DNA from: Pseudomonas lundensis
Lineage (GTDB): Bacteria > Pseudomonadota > Gammaproteobacteria > Pseudomonadales > Pseudomonadaceae
DNA length: 55,577 nucleotides
Assembly (NCBI RefSeq): GCF_002269125.1
Contig: NZ_NQKI01000031.1
Span: 1 to 55,577 of the forward strand
Direction of reading: 5' to 3'
Within the stretch, counting starts at the first letter, position 1; each line of letters opens with the position of its first letter. A program made the position numbers and the translations under genes. This document shows positions 32,040 through 41,985 of the stretch, piece by piece. Below the pieces are notes generated by a model. That model made no database searches, was not told where the DNA came from, and saw nothing but the letters and a program-made list of their open reading frames with translations.

Positions 32040-33605
32040 TTACCGATTAAAACGATCCACCAAGGCCCGTAGCCCTGTAGAAATTCGCTTGAGTTCGCCA
32101 CCACGTACGACTGCCGCATTGGCGTTTTGCGCGGTATTTTGCACGGTTTGAGCAACATTGTTGATTTGGCGTGAAACATCTTCGGCAACCGAGGACTGTT
32201 CTTGCGACGCAGCGGCCATCTGCTGGCTCATGTCAGTGATGCGTTCAACGGCCTGACGGATACCCTGCAGCGCTTCCTGCGCTTGCAGCACCTGACGGAC
32301 ACCCTGCTCGGCCTCCTTGATACCCAGACTGGCAATGTTGACGGCATCCTCGGCGCCCACTTGCAGGTTTTCGATGATGCCCTGGATCTGCTGGGTCGAC
32401 TCCCGGGTCTTGCCCGCAAGAGCTCGAACTTCATCCGCCACCACGGCAAAACCGCGTCCTTGCTCACCTGCGCGCGCGGCCTCGATGGCAGCATTGAGCG
32501 CCAGCAGGTTGGTTTGATCGGCAATCGCCCGGATCATGCTGGCCGCCACCATGATTTCCTGGGTTTGCCCGGCAAGATTGCCCACCGCGCCGTTGATCTG
32601 GTTCACCGTGTTAGCCAGCAACTGAATGGCGTCACGGGTGGTGCCAGCCACCAAACTGCCCTCTTCGGCCAATTGGTTTGCGGTCTTCGCCTCAGCGGCC
32701 GTGTGTTGAACATGCATGGCCACTTCAGAAATCGATGCGGCCATTTCGGTCATGGCGGCAGCGGTCATGTCCGTTTCAGCACGCTGTTGCAACAAAGCGC
32801 TTTCGGTGTCGCTGGACAATTGGCTGGAGTCCGCCGCCGCTTCGGCCATTTGATTGGCCAGATCCAGCAGGCGGGTCAGTGCGGTTTTCAAGCGCGCCTC
32901 TTCGCTGATCAAAATCATGTGCACCCGAGCAACGGCACCATCGGCGTCGCTGTACACCCTGGCGCTGATCGGGTCCGAAAACGAATCTGCAGAAGCGTTG
33001 AGGATGTGCTGGAATTGCTGACCTACGCGGCTATGCCCCCAGATGCCCACACCGATAAACAACGCCGCCGTGAGGCTTTGCGCAGCCAGCGTCGGTAGCA
33101 CATAAGCACTGGCAATCGACACGATGGCAGCGGTGACCGGCAATAACAGGACGCCCGTTGTTTGCGCGACACGGTGCAACGCCGGCACGGCAGGCTTGCC
33201 TTCACGCAGACGTGCATACAGTGCTTCAGCGCGGGAGACCTGTTCCCGGGTGGGCTTGACGCGGACCGACTCGTACCCGACCACACGTCCGCCTTCCAGA
33301 ATCGGCGTTACATACGCGCTAACCCAGTAGTAGTTGCCGTTCTTGCAGCGGTTTTTGACGACGCCCATCCAGCTTTTCCCGGCCTTGAGATAGCGCCACA
33401 TCAGTTCGAAAACCGATGCCGGCATATCCGGGTGTCGCACCAGGTTATGCGTACTGCCGATCAACTCATCCTGAGCAAAACCGCTCATGGCCGCGAATTC
33501 GGCATTGCAATACGTGATATGACTGTGGACATCCGTGGCCGATATCAGCCGTTGATGGTCTGGAAACGTTTGCTCGACACCGGTCACGAGAAGATTAATG
33601 CGCAC
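32040..33605 (-). CDS. Second Aer-like PAS chemoreceptor
   Basis: This 521-residue energy-taxis-type transducer has the same length and layout as the aer product at 7638. A PAS domain (RLISATDVHSHITYCNAEF, HNLVRHPDMPASVFE, NGNYYWVSAYVTPI) is followed by a membrane hairpin at about 150-195 and a receptor signalling domain (IADQTNLLALNAAIEAARAGE, GRGFAVVADEVRALAGKT). The start is GTG at 33605, with GGTGGAG seven bases before it; the frame open to 33722 adds an unusual leader. It is probably one transcript with the GGDEF-EAL gene. P. putida is known to have several Aer paralogues, one of them near PP_2111; equivalence is inferred. Confidence 0.9.
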   Translation of the reverse strand: MRINLLVTGVEQTFPDHQRLISATDVHSHITYCNAEFAAMSGFAQDELIGSTHNLVRHPDMPASVFELMWRYLKAGKSWMGVVKNRCKNGNYYWVSAYVTPILEGGRVVGYESVRVKPTREQVSRAEALYARLREGKPAVPALHRVAQTTGVLLLPVTAAIVSIASAYVLPTLAAQSLTAALFIGVGIWGHSRVGQQFQHILNASADSFSDPISARVYSDADGAVARVHMILISEEARLKTALTRLLDLANQMAEAAADSSQLSSDTESALLQQRAETDMTAAAMTEMAASISEVAMHVQHTAAEAKTANQLAEEGSLVAGTTRDAIQLLANTVNQINGAVGNLAGQTQEIMVAASMIRAIADQTNLLALNAAIEAARAGEQGRGFAVVADEVRALAGKTRESTQQIQGIIENLQVGAEDAVNIASLGIKEAEQGVRQVLQAQEALQGIRQAVERITDMSQQMAAASQEQSSVAEDVSRQINNVAQTVQNTAQNANAAVVRGGELKRISTGLRALVDRFNR

Positions 33606-34555
33606 AGTAAAACTCCACCTGTGGACAGCACGCACACGCGTGCCATTGAAAACAGAAAAAACCCCAAGGCTCACCGCAAATACGCTTAAACCTGAATTAA
33701 GCAGACGTGCAACAGCACCCAATCTCCAACAACAGAGATGGGCTTAAAGAAGTTCACAAAGTGCGGCGATTCTACAAACTAATCACAACATTGCAAGTAA
33801 GACGACAACACAACAATCTTCTACACCGCAAAAAACACAACGTATCACATTGTTTTCTCAGGTATTTTTAACAGCTTAAAAGAAGCGCGCATGGCGCCGG
33901 GTCTTGCTCTGAGCCTTGCACGAATACCTCTCATCAACATTCAACTTTTCACTGCGTAACTGGCACACCCAAGCCTATACAACTTCATCAAACCAAAACG
34001 ATAAAGGGGTCCCATTTTTAAGAATCATCCTAAATACCTTTACGCATTAACGACTATTAATTGGAAAACATTAGCCGACTAAACAACTCCATCTACATAT
34101 AACCTACGGTTTAAGTCGGACAATAAGCAGGCGCTTTAACCCTCCTGCGTGAGCGCACATAAACGGCTTGAGTGTGTTCAATACAGGGCTTATTAGGAAT
34201 CTAGACGAAGCAAAAACCAGTGACAGACAAATTCGAAATATGAAATCAGAGCAAGTGCACTAATTACTTAACCATCAGCACATATCCCGCTTACACCAAC
34301 GCAGCATTCGCCCTCGCAAAGCGCAGAGGTCTGTACGACAGGCTTACGAGCGACGCTCAGGCAAGGCATATAAAGACGAGGAAAGGTCTTGGCAACACAC
34401 GTGACGGGTGTCAGTGAGCATTCGCAGTGCTGTACTCAACGCTGCATAACCGAGCTCAGATACATTTTTTACAGAGCATCACGCACGAAAAAACACACAG
34501 CAAGGCAAGAGGCTGCGCTATGGGCATGGAAAGAAAGCGGGGGATTTGAAATGGA
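33606..34555. other. About 950 bases with no recognised gene
   Basis: The stretch is more AT-rich than its surroundings and has no convincing coding frame on either strand. A plus-strand frame of 82 codons at 34389-34637 runs into the 4.5S RNA gene and looks accidental. The promoter of the Aer-like gene should lie at the left end. I saw no tRNA, ANR site, sigma-28 site or insertion-sequence ends. Confidence 0.6.
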
Positions 34556-34665
34556 GGCAACCCCACCAGCCACACCCCGGCACACAGTGTTCCCGCTGTG
34601 GCTGCTTCCTTCCGGATCTGACCAGGTTCACGGGTAACCGTTGCGGAGGGACCGATAGGGTCACC
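34556..34665 (-). ncRNA. ffs: 4.5S signal recognition particle RNA
   Basis: On the minus strand the conserved tip TCCGGAAGGAAGCAGCC is preceded by CCTGGTCAGA and followed by the strand closing the hairpin. The outer bases GGTGACCC and GGGTTGCC pair, giving an ends-paired RNA of about 110 bases. It forms the SRP with Ffh for co-translational membrane targeting. Exact ends are approximate; the processed RNA may be about 100 bases. Confidence 0.93.
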
Positions 34666-34697
34666 ATAACAACATTCGCCTAGCAGCGAACGGCGCC

Positions 34698-34725
34698 ATT
34701 GTACCTGTCTGAGGAAAAGTTACAA
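34698..34725 (-). promoter_or_regulatory. Sigma-70 promoter of the 4.5S RNA gene
   Basis: On the minus strand TTGTAA (34725-34720), 16 bases, then TACAAT (34703-34698). Transcription would start about 25-30 bases before the folded RNA, consistent with a processed 5' leader. Confidence 0.7.
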
Positions 34726-34829
34726 CCGCCTATTCAAGAATAAAAAAATGAACAGGCTCAGGCACTTGGATTGCGCAAGCGCTGCCAGACAGCCCGAGCC
34801 TGCGAACAGGGAGCGTGCCTGAAGCCGCG

Positions 34830-34858
34830 CGCTGCGCAAGGCACAACCTTGCGCAGCG
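34830..34858 (-). terminator. Strong hairpin after ligA
   Basis: CGCTGCGCAAGG and CCTTGCGCAGCG form a perfect 12-base stem with a five-base loop, 35 bases after the ligA stop. No T run follows, so it may act with Rho or as an RNA 3' end. Confidence 0.6.
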
Positions 34859-34892
34859 TCCGGGCGACCGCCGGGGTTTCAGATCGGCGTCT

Positions 34893-37250
34893 TCACACGC
34901 TGATGCCCTGCCGGGCCAGAAACGCAACAAATGCCTCCTCGTCCAGCACCTTGAGCCCCAATTCGTTGGCCTTGACCAACTTGGATCCCGCACCCGGCCC
35001 CGCGACCACGCAGTGGGTCTTGCCGGACACCGAACCCGACACCTTGGCACCAAGGCTTTCCAGCTTGTCCTTGGCCACATCGCGACTCATCAGCTCCAGC
35101 GAACCGGTCAAGACCCAGGTCTGCCCTGCCAGGGGCAAGCCTTCCACGGTTTTTTTCTCGCTCTGCCAGTGCATGCCGAAATCGCGCAGTTGCGCCTCAA
35201 TCGCCAGCGCCTGGCGGGCATTCTCAGGCTGGTCAAAAAACGCGCGCACCGCCTTGGCCTGCTTCTCCGGCAGCGCCTGACGCATGTCCAGCCAGTCAGC
35301 GTCGATCACGCCTTGCAGCGAACCAAACTTGTCCGCCAGCTTTTGCGCGCCGCCCGGCCCTACAAACGGGATATGCAGCTTGTCGATCAAGCCACCCAAC
35401 GTCGCACTCGCGGCAAACTCAGCCCCCAGATCGCCCTGATCCTGCAACTCAAGCCCTCGCTCCAGCAACTGGCGGATCACCTGCCGGTTGTGTTCATCGC
35501 TGAAGAAGCTGTGAATCTCGTGGGCGACCTCCAGCCCCACATCCGGCAAGTACGTGAGTACCTGCGGCAACGCCTGCTGGACGCGCTCCAGCGAAGCCAG
35601 CGAGCGCGCCAGCACTTTGGCCGTTTCCTCGCCCACGTCCGGAATGCCCAGCGCATAGATAAAGCGGGCCAGTGTCGGACGTTTACTGTCAGCGATGGCG
35701 GCCAACAGATTTTTGGTCGACAACTCGGCAAAGCCGTCCAGCTCGACAATCTGATCGAAATTCAAAATGTACAGATCAGCCGGTGAACGCACCAAGCCTT
35801 CGTCCACCAACTGCTCAACGCTTTTTTCACCCAACCCTTCAATATCCATCGCCCGGCGCGAAACGAAGTGAATGATCGCCTGCTTAAGCTGCGCCCCGCA
35901 GGCCAGACGGCCCACGCAACGGTAGACCGCGCCCTCACTGACTGTTTCGCGGCCTTTGCTGCGTTTGATCAGCTGTGTGCGCTCGACATGCGAACCGCAC
36001 ACCGGGCAGTTTTCAGGAATGTGCACCGGCCGTGCAGAGTCCGGCCGGCGGTCCAGCACCACCTGCACCACCTGCGGGATCACATCGCCTGCACGGCGAA
36101 TGATGACTGTATCGCCGATCATCAACCCCAGACGCGCCACTTCATCCATGTTGTGCAACGTTGCATTGGACACTGTCACGCCAGCCACCTTCACCGGCTT
36201 CAAACGTGCCACCGGGGTGACGGCGCCGGTTCGGCCTACCTGAAACTCCACATCCAGCAGCTCGGTCAGTTCCTCCATCGCCGGAAACTTATGGGCGATG
36301 GCCCAACGCGGTTCGCGGGCACGGAAACCAAGCTCACGCTGCGAGGCCAGGTTGTTGACCTTGAACACCACGCCATCGATTTCATAGGGCAACGACGCGC
36401 GACGCTCACCGATGTCGCGGTAATACTCCAGACACTCGGCAATGCCCTTGGCCAGCTTCAGCTCATGACTGATAGGCATGCCCCACTTTTGCAGTTGCTT
36501 AAGATTGCCGATGTGCGTGTCAGCAAACTCTTCAGACACCTGCCCCAAACCGTAACAGCAGAATTCCAACGGACGGCTGGCAGTGATTTTCGAGTCCAGC
36601 TGCCGCAGGCTGCCCGCCGCCGCATTGCGCGGGTTAGCGAACGTTTTGCCGCCCGCCGCCATCTGGGCTTCGTTCAGGCGCTCAAACCCGGCCTTGGACA
36701 TGAAGACTTCGCCGCGCACCTCTAACACTGCAGGCCAGCCACTGCCCTGCAGCTTGAGCGGAATGTTGCGCACGGTACGCACGTTGATACTGATGTCTTC
36801 ACCCGTGGTCCCATCCCCCCGCGTGGCACCGCGCACCAGATGCCCGTCCTGATACAACAGACTTACCGCCAGACCGTCCAGCTTGGGCTCGCAGCTGTAT
36901 TCGACCTCGGCACCGGCGCCGAACAAGTCACCGGCTGGCAAGTCCAGCCCTTCATTGACCCGGCGGTCGAACTCGCGCATGTCCGCTTCATCGAAGGCGT
37001 TGCCCAGGCTCAGCATCGGCACTTCATGCCGGACCTGAGTGAAAGCTGACAACGCAGCGCTGCCCACCCGTTGCGTCGGGGAGTCAGGCGTGACCCACTC
37101 GGGATGCTGGGCCTCCAGCGCTTTGAGCTCATTGAACAGACGATCGTATTCGGCGTCCGGGATGCTCGGCTCGTCGAGCACGTGGTAGCGATAGTTGTGC
37201 TGATCCAGTTCAGCGCGCAGCGCTAGGATTCGGTCATGGGCGGCGGTCAT
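34893..37250 (-). CDS. ligA: NAD-dependent DNA ligase LigA
   Basis: This 785-residue ligase seals nicks in replication and repair. The adenylated Lys is Lys123 in CEPKLDGLAVS. A four-Cys zinc finger (CPVCGS, then CVGRLACGAQ), helix-hairpin-helix repeats and a C-terminal BRCT domain (GQTWVLTGSLELMSR) follow. ATG at 37250 was preferred to a start at 37271 because it matches the family N-terminus. It lies downstream of zipA with a terminator between them. Confidence 0.97.
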   Translation of the reverse strand: MTAAHDRILALRAELDQHNYRYHVLDEPSIPDAEYDRLFNELKALEAQHPEWVTPDSPTQRVGSAALSAFTQVRHEVPMLSLGNAFDEADMREFDRRVNEGLDLPAGDLFGAGAEVEYSCEPKLDGLAVSLLYQDGHLVRGATRGDGTTGEDISINVRTVRNIPLKLQGSGWPAVLEVRGEVFMSKAGFERLNEAQMAAGGKTFANPRNAAAGSLRQLDSKITASRPLEFCCYGLGQVSEEFADTHIGNLKQLQKWGMPISHELKLAKGIAECLEYYRDIGERRASLPYEIDGVVFKVNNLASQRELGFRAREPRWAIAHKFPAMEELTELLDVEFQVGRTGAVTPVARLKPVKVAGVTVSNATLHNMDEVARLGLMIGDTVIIRRAGDVIPQVVQVVLDRRPDSARPVHIPENCPVCGSHVERTQLIKRSKGRETVSEGAVYRCVGRLACGAQLKQAIIHFVSRRAMDIEGLGEKSVEQLVDEGLVRSPADLYILNFDQIVELDGFAELSTKNLLAAIADSKRPTLARFIYALGIPDVGEETAKVLARSLASLERVQQALPQVLTYLPDVGLEVAHEIHSFFSDEHNRQVIRQLLERGLELQDQGDLGAEFAASATLGGLIDKLHIPFVGPGGAQKLADKFGSLQGVIDADWLDMRQALPEKQAKAVRAFFDQPENARQALAIEAQLRDFGMHWQSEKKTVEGLPLAGQTWVLTGSLELMSRDVAKDKLESLGAKVSGSVSGKTHCVVAGPGAGSKLVKANELGLKVLDEEAFVAFLARQGISV

Positions 37251-37271
37251 GGGGGTGTTCTCACAATGCAA

Positions 37272-37293
37272 AAGAGCAGCCGAGGCTGCTCTT
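37272..37293 (-). terminator. Terminator after zipA
   Basis: AAGAGCAGCC and GGCTGCTCTT form a ten-base stem with a two-base loop, followed on the minus strand by TTTTG. It lies just before the ligA start. Confidence 0.7.
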
Positions 37294-37346
37294 GAGTTAA
37301 TTCATTCGCGTTTGCGTGGGAGCAAACAGGCTGACTCCCACTGCGC

Positions 37347-38237
37347 TTAGCGTTTTTGTGTCAATGCGCGACGTTCAAATTCAACGATGCGCTGGCGGTA
37401 ATGCTCAATGGTTTGCGCCGTCAACACACTGCGCTGGTCATCCTTGAGCTCGCCGTTCAGTTCCTGCGACAGCTTGCGTGCCGCTGCCACCATCACATCA
37501 AACGCCTGCTTGGGATGGCGCGGCCCCGGCAGCCCCAGGAAAAAACTCACCGCAGGCGTACTGAAGAGATCGATATCGTCCAGATCGAATACACCCGGCT
37601 TAACAGCGTTGGCCATCGAGAACAGCACTTCACCATTACCGGCCATGCTTTCGTGGCGGTGGAAGATGTCCATCTCGCCAAAGCGCAGACCGCTTTCCAG
37701 AATATTCTGCAACAGGGCCGGCCCCTTGAAGCCAGCCGGGTCACGACTGATGACGCTAATGACCAGTACTTCCTCTGCGGCTTGCGGCGGCTCTTTCTCT
37801 TCTGCAACTGCCGACACCGACGGGCTTGCCGTGGTACGACCGCGAGAAGGCTTGGATTCTGCCGGGAAGTCATCACGGGCGGCGCTGAGGCTCGGGCCGT
37901 CGTCTTCCAGGTCCAGATTGAGGTTCAAGTCGCCCTGGCTTGGCTCGCTACCGCGTTTGCCGCGCTTGGCACCTTTCTCACGCGGCGGCATGCTCACTGA
38001 TGGCAGGTCATGCTCATCGAGCTGCGGCTCCTTGTGATGCGGGGTGTCCAGCACTCGCGGAGGCCCCAGCAGCTCGGCGCTGGTCTCCTCCTCGTCGGGC
38101 AAGTTGGAAAAGCTGCGATCAAGACGAAACTTGAGCTTGCCTTTGCCACCGCGCATCCGGCGCCAGCCATCGAAAAGAATACCGGCGATGACCACTATGC
38201 CGATGACGATCAGCCACTCGCGCAGACCGATTTCCAT
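37347..38237 (-). CDS. zipA: Cell division protein ZipA
   Basis: This 296-residue division protein tethers FtsZ to the inner membrane. An N-terminal helix (WLIVIGIVVIAGILFDGW, 8-25) is followed by a charged, Pro/Ser-rich linker (about 40-150) and a C-terminal ZipA_C domain that binds the FtsZ tail (EEVLVISVISRD, FHRHESMAGNGEVLFSMAN). It lies 257 bases downstream of smc. Confidence 0.96.
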   Translation of the reverse strand: MEIGLREWLIVIGIVVIAGILFDGWRRMRGGKGKLKFRLDRSFSNLPDEEETSAELLGPPRVLDTPHHKEPQLDEHDLPSVSMPPREKGAKRGKRGSEPSQGDLNLNLDLEDDGPSLSAARDDFPAESKPSRGRTTASPSVSAVAEEKEPPQAAEEVLVISVISRDPAGFKGPALLQNILESGLRFGEMDIFHRHESMAGNGEVLFSMANAVKPGVFDLDDIDLFSTPAVSFFLGLPGPRHPKQAFDVMVAAARKLSQELNGELKDDQRSVLTAQTIEHYRQRIVEFERRALTQKR

Positions 38238-38494
38238 GTAATCCCGTGCCCCTAAAAAATGATTCTATGAAGAAGAGCCTAAAGCCCTTTAAAACGTGGC
38301 GCCAACTCTATGTTCTGAATGGCGTTTTACCCACGTATAAAAAAATTAGACGCTAAATTAGCACGACCAAAGATAACTTTACACCGTCTGTCGCATTGGG
38401 CTATGCCGAAGCCCTACAAGCATGCAATCCAAATCGGTCAGCTCTTTGGGAAATATCCTACACAAAGATTTTTTTGACCCTCTTTGCTTATAGC

Positions 38495-41400
38495 TCAAGC
38501 ATCCACCATTGCCATGGCCTCCTCGACATCCACAGCCACCAGACGCGAACAACCGGGCTCGTGCATCGTCACCCCCATCAACTGATCGGCCATTTCCATG
38601 GCGATTTTGTTATGGGTGATGTAGATGAACTGCACCGTCTGAGACATCTCTTTAACCAGACGGGCATAACGCCCTACGTTCGCATCATCAAGCGGCGCAT
38701 CCACTTCATCGAGCATGCAAAACGGTGCCGGGTTCAACTTGAAGATGGCAAAAACCAGCGCCAACGCGGTCAATGCCTTCTCACCACCCGATAACAAATG
38801 GATGGTGCTGTTCTTCTTGCCTGGCGGCCGCGCCATGATCGTTACCCCTGTATCGAGTAAATCTTCGCCCGTCAGTTCCAAGTAAGCGCTGCCACCACCG
38901 AAAACTTTTGGGAAAAGTGCCTGTAATCCACCATTTATCTGATCAAAGGTGTCTTTGAAGCGGCTGCGGGTTTCTTTGTCGATCTTGCGAATGACGTTTT
39001 CCAGCGTTTCAAGTGCTTCCACCAAATCCGCATCCTGGGCATCCAGATAGCGTTTGCGTTCGGACTGCTGCTGGTACTCGTCGATGGCCGCAAGGTTAAT
39101 CGCGCCCAAACGCTGAATACGCGCGGCAATACGTTCCAGCTCTTCTTCGGCCTGCTGCTCGTTTAACGCATTGCTCAAGGTGGCCAGCACTCCGTGCAAG
39201 TCATAACCATCAGCCAGCAATTGATCTTGTAACGCGGTGCGTCGCACGGTCAGCGCTTGCCATTCCATGCGCTGCTGTTCGAGCTGGCCGCGAATCAGTT
39301 GCGATTGCTGCTCGGCCTGATTACGCCGTTTTTCAGCTTCGCGCAATTCGCGATCGGCGTCTTCAAGGGCGGTTTGCGCGACTTTAAGCTCTTCGTCCAC
39401 ACTCAGGCGCTTGTCGAGCAACTCTTCGAGTTTCAGGCGCAGCTCTTCCAGAGGCGCCTCGCCCTCTTCGAGGTTAAGCGTGAGTTGCTCGCGTTTTTCA
39501 GCCAGACGCTCCGATTGCAACTCCAGACGTTCAAGGGCCTGCCGCGTGGAATCGTGCTGCGCCTTGAGCGACCCGAGCCGTACAGCCAATTGGTGGGCGT
39601 GGTCCTTGTGCTGGCGAGCGTCCTGACGCACCCGGTCAAGACGCTCACGCAAGCTGTCGCGCCGGGCCAATAACAGCTCACGCTGCTCGGTATCCGTGGC
39701 CATGGCGTCCAGCGCTTCCTGCAATTGCAGGCGCGCCTCACCGACCTGCTCATGCTCCAACGCGCGCTGCTCACCCAGCTCAGCCAACTCTTCATCCAGA
39801 CGACGACGGCGCAGGGTCAATTGCTCGACCTTGGCTTTACTGGCCGAGAGCCTGGCCTTGATTTCACCCTGTTGACGCGCTTCATCCTGCAAGCGCCGAC
39901 GCACTTGCTCGCGGGCGTCTTCTTGAGTCAGTTGCTGCTCGCGCAACTGCTGCAACTGCTCCTCAAGGGTTGCCAACGTGGCTTCGCGCGTATCGCGCTC
40001 ATGCTCCAGACGCTGTATTTCCTGGCCACGGGCCAGCACCCCGCTTTCCGCTTCACTGGCACGGCGCACGCGCAAAAACGTACGCCCCACCCAAAAGCCA
40101 TCGCGACTGATCAGGCTTTGCCCCTCAGCCAGCTGCGAGCGCAAGGCCAGTGCCTGCTCGAGGGTATCGACCGGCTTGACCTGACCCAGCCAGGGTGCGA
40201 GGTCGAACGCTGATTCAACCTTGTCGAGCAAACTGCCTGCTTGCGCGTGGCCGGGCGTGCCTGCGCTGAACAGGCGCAGATCGCCCTGGGTAAACCCCGC
40301 CAGATCAAGCGGTGCAAACTCGTCAACCAGCACCGCTTGCAGGTCGGCGCCCAAGACCGTTTCGACTGCCAGCTCCCAGCCCGGCTCAACGCGCAAGCCC
40401 TCAGCCAGACGCGGTTGCTGGCTGAGTTGATGCTCACGCAGCCACTCACCCGTGCCAGTGCCCGGATCGAGGGCAGCCTGCTGCAGCGCCTCCAGCGATG
40501 CCAAACGGCCATTAAGCCGCTGCAAGTCGCCCTGCGCCTGCTGCTGATTGTGGGTAGCTTGCTGCAAGTCGTGACGCACCTGCTCCAGACGCTCTACAAG
40601 CTGTTCTTCAGTGCCTTGCAGTTCTTCGTGGGTGAGTTCGCTGGTGGCCAGCAATTCGCTCAGCTCGAGAATGGCCGCGTCTTCAGGGTCGGCCGCCAGC
40701 AAGGTGCGCTCTTCAGCCAGACGACGCTGGCGCTCTGCAACGCGCTCCATGCTGGTTTCCAGTTGCTGAATCCGCGCTTGCAACACTTCGGATTGACGCT
40801 GCGGCTCGGCACTGCGCAAGTTGAACGCATCCCACTGCTCTTGCCAGGCCTGCATGGTGACTTCAGATTCCTCGAGCGCCGCACCCGCTTCTTCGGCGGC
40901 GGCGCTGGTGAGCGCCTGCTCGGGCTCAAGCATCGCCAGTTCTTCACCCAGCGTGGCAAGCAGCGTACGGTCGTGACCCAAGTGCGATTCGGTTTCAAGA
41001 CGCGAACGTTCAGCTTCACGCAGGTCGTCCTGCAATTGGCGCAACCGTTGCTGGCCGTGTTGAATGCTTTGTTCGACGCGGGCAATGTCGCCCCCCACGG
41101 AGTAGAAACGGCCCTGCACCAGATTGAAGCGCTCTGACAGATCATGGTGCCCGTCGCGCAGACGCTCGATGCTCGCATCAGCATTACGCTGCTCGGCCAC
41201 CAGGGCTTCGAAGCTAACCTCCTGATTACCGATGACCGCTTCGCGCTGGCCGACCTGTTCGTTCAGGGCCTGCCAACGCAGCGCCGACAGTTGCGCTTTG
41301 AGCTGACGCTCCTCGGCTTTGTATTCTTGGTACTTCTCCGCCGCCTGGGCCTGACGGTGCAGGCGCTCCAGCTGCCGCCCCAACTCTTCACGCAGGTCTG

Positions 41401-41983
41401 TCAGACGGGCGAGGTTTTCGTGGGTGCGGCGGATACGGTTTTCGGTCTCGCGGCGGCGCTCCTTGTACTTGGAGATACCCGCCGCTTCTTCGATAAAATT
41501 ACGCAGGTCTTCGGGTTTGGACTCGATCAGTTTCGAGATCATGCCCTGCTCGATGATTGAGTAACTGCGCGGCCCCAGGCCCGTACCGAGGAAAATGTCG
41601 GTGATATCACGGCGCCGGCACTTGGTGCCATTGAGGTAATACGTGGTCTGGCTGTCGCGGGTCACTTTGCGCCGGATCGAAATCTCAGCGTAGGCCGCGT
41701 ACTCGCCCAGCAGCGTACCGTCGGCGTTGTCGAACACCAGTTCGATACTGGCCTGACTCACGGGTTTGCGGCTGGTCGAGCCATTGAAGATGACATCGGT
41801 CATCGATTCGCCGCGCAAATTTTTGGCTGAGCTTTCGCCCATGACCCAGCGCACGGCGTCGATGATGTTCGATTTGCCGCAGCCATTGGGGCCGACCACT
41901 GCCGCCATATTGCTCGGAAAGTTAACCGTCGTCGGGTCGACGAACGATTTGAAACCGGCCAGCTTGATGCACTTGAGCCGCAC
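38495..41983 (-). CDS. smc: Chromosome partition protein SMC
   Basis: This 1162-residue condensin ATPase has Walker A GPNGCGKS at 31-38, two long coiled coils separated by a hinge near the middle, and a C-terminal head with LSGGEKALTALAL and Walker B FCMLDEVDAPLDD. The length equals the P. aeruginosa protein. The start is GTG at 41983 (RLKCIKLAGFKSF); the longer frame to 42022 overlaps the upstream GntR gene. Only two bases separate that gene's stop from the smc GTG, so the two are translated in sequence. No scpAB genes are in the window. Confidence 0.96.
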   Translation of the reverse strand: MRLKCIKLAGFKSFVDPTTVNFPSNMAAVVGPNGCGKSNIIDAVRWVMGESSAKNLRGESMTDVIFNGSTSRKPVSQASIELVFDNADGTLLGEYAAYAEISIRRKVTRDSQTTYYLNGTKCRRRDITDIFLGTGLGPRSYSIIEQGMISKLIESKPEDLRNFIEEAAGISKYKERRRETENRIRRTHENLARLTDLREELGRQLERLHRQAQAAEKYQEYKAEERQLKAQLSALRWQALNEQVGQREAVIGNQEVSFEALVAEQRNADASIERLRDGHHDLSERFNLVQGRFYSVGGDIARVEQSIQHGQQRLRQLQDDLREAERSRLETESHLGHDRTLLATLGEELAMLEPEQALTSAAAEEAGAALEESEVTMQAWQEQWDAFNLRSAEPQRQSEVLQARIQQLETSMERVAERQRRLAEERTLLAADPEDAAILELSELLATSELTHEELQGTEEQLVERLEQVRHDLQQATHNQQQAQGDLQRLNGRLASLEALQQAALDPGTGTGEWLREHQLSQQPRLAEGLRVEPGWELAVETVLGADLQAVLVDEFAPLDLAGFTQGDLRLFSAGTPGHAQAGSLLDKVESAFDLAPWLGQVKPVDTLEQALALRSQLAEGQSLISRDGFWVGRTFLRVRRASEAESGVLARGQEIQRLEHERDTREATLATLEEQLQQLREQQLTQEDAREQVRRRLQDEARQQGEIKARLSASKAKVEQLTLRRRRLDEELAELGEQRALEHEQVGEARLQLQEALDAMATDTEQRELLLARRDSLRERLDRVRQDARQHKDHAHQLAVRLGSLKAQHDSTRQALERLELQSERLAEKREQLTLNLEEGEAPLEELRLKLEELLDKRLSVDEELKVAQTALEDADRELREAEKRRNQAEQQSQLIRGQLEQQRMEWQALTVRRTALQDQLLADGYDLHGVLATLSNALNEQQAEEELERIAARIQRLGAINLAAIDEYQQQSERKRYLDAQDADLVEALETLENVIRKIDKETRSRFKDTFDQINGGLQALFPKVFGGGSAYLELTGEDLLDTGVTIMARPPGKKNSTIHLLSGGEKALTALALVFAIFKLNPAPFCMLDEVDAPLDDANVGRYARLVKEMSQTVQFIYITHNKIAMEMADQLMGVTMHEPGCSRLVAVDVEEAMAMVDA

Positions 41984-41985
41984 GC

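Noticed and set aside
33640..33670. Sigma-54-like TGGCACG in front of the second Aer-like gene
   Set aside because: The GG-to-GC spacing is one base short of the required distance, so it is unlikely to be functional.
33606..33722. 39-residue extension of the second Aer-like receptor
   Set aside because: GTG at 33605 has a good ribosome binding site and gives exactly the length of Aer.
33000..34000. Possible prophage or genomic island near the AT-rich gap
   Set aside because: No integrase, tRNA, attachment-site repeats or phage genes are seen, and both flanks are core genes.
34389..34637. 82-codon plus-strand frame before ligA
   Set aside because: It overlaps the 4.5S RNA gene and has no family resemblance or good ribosome binding site.
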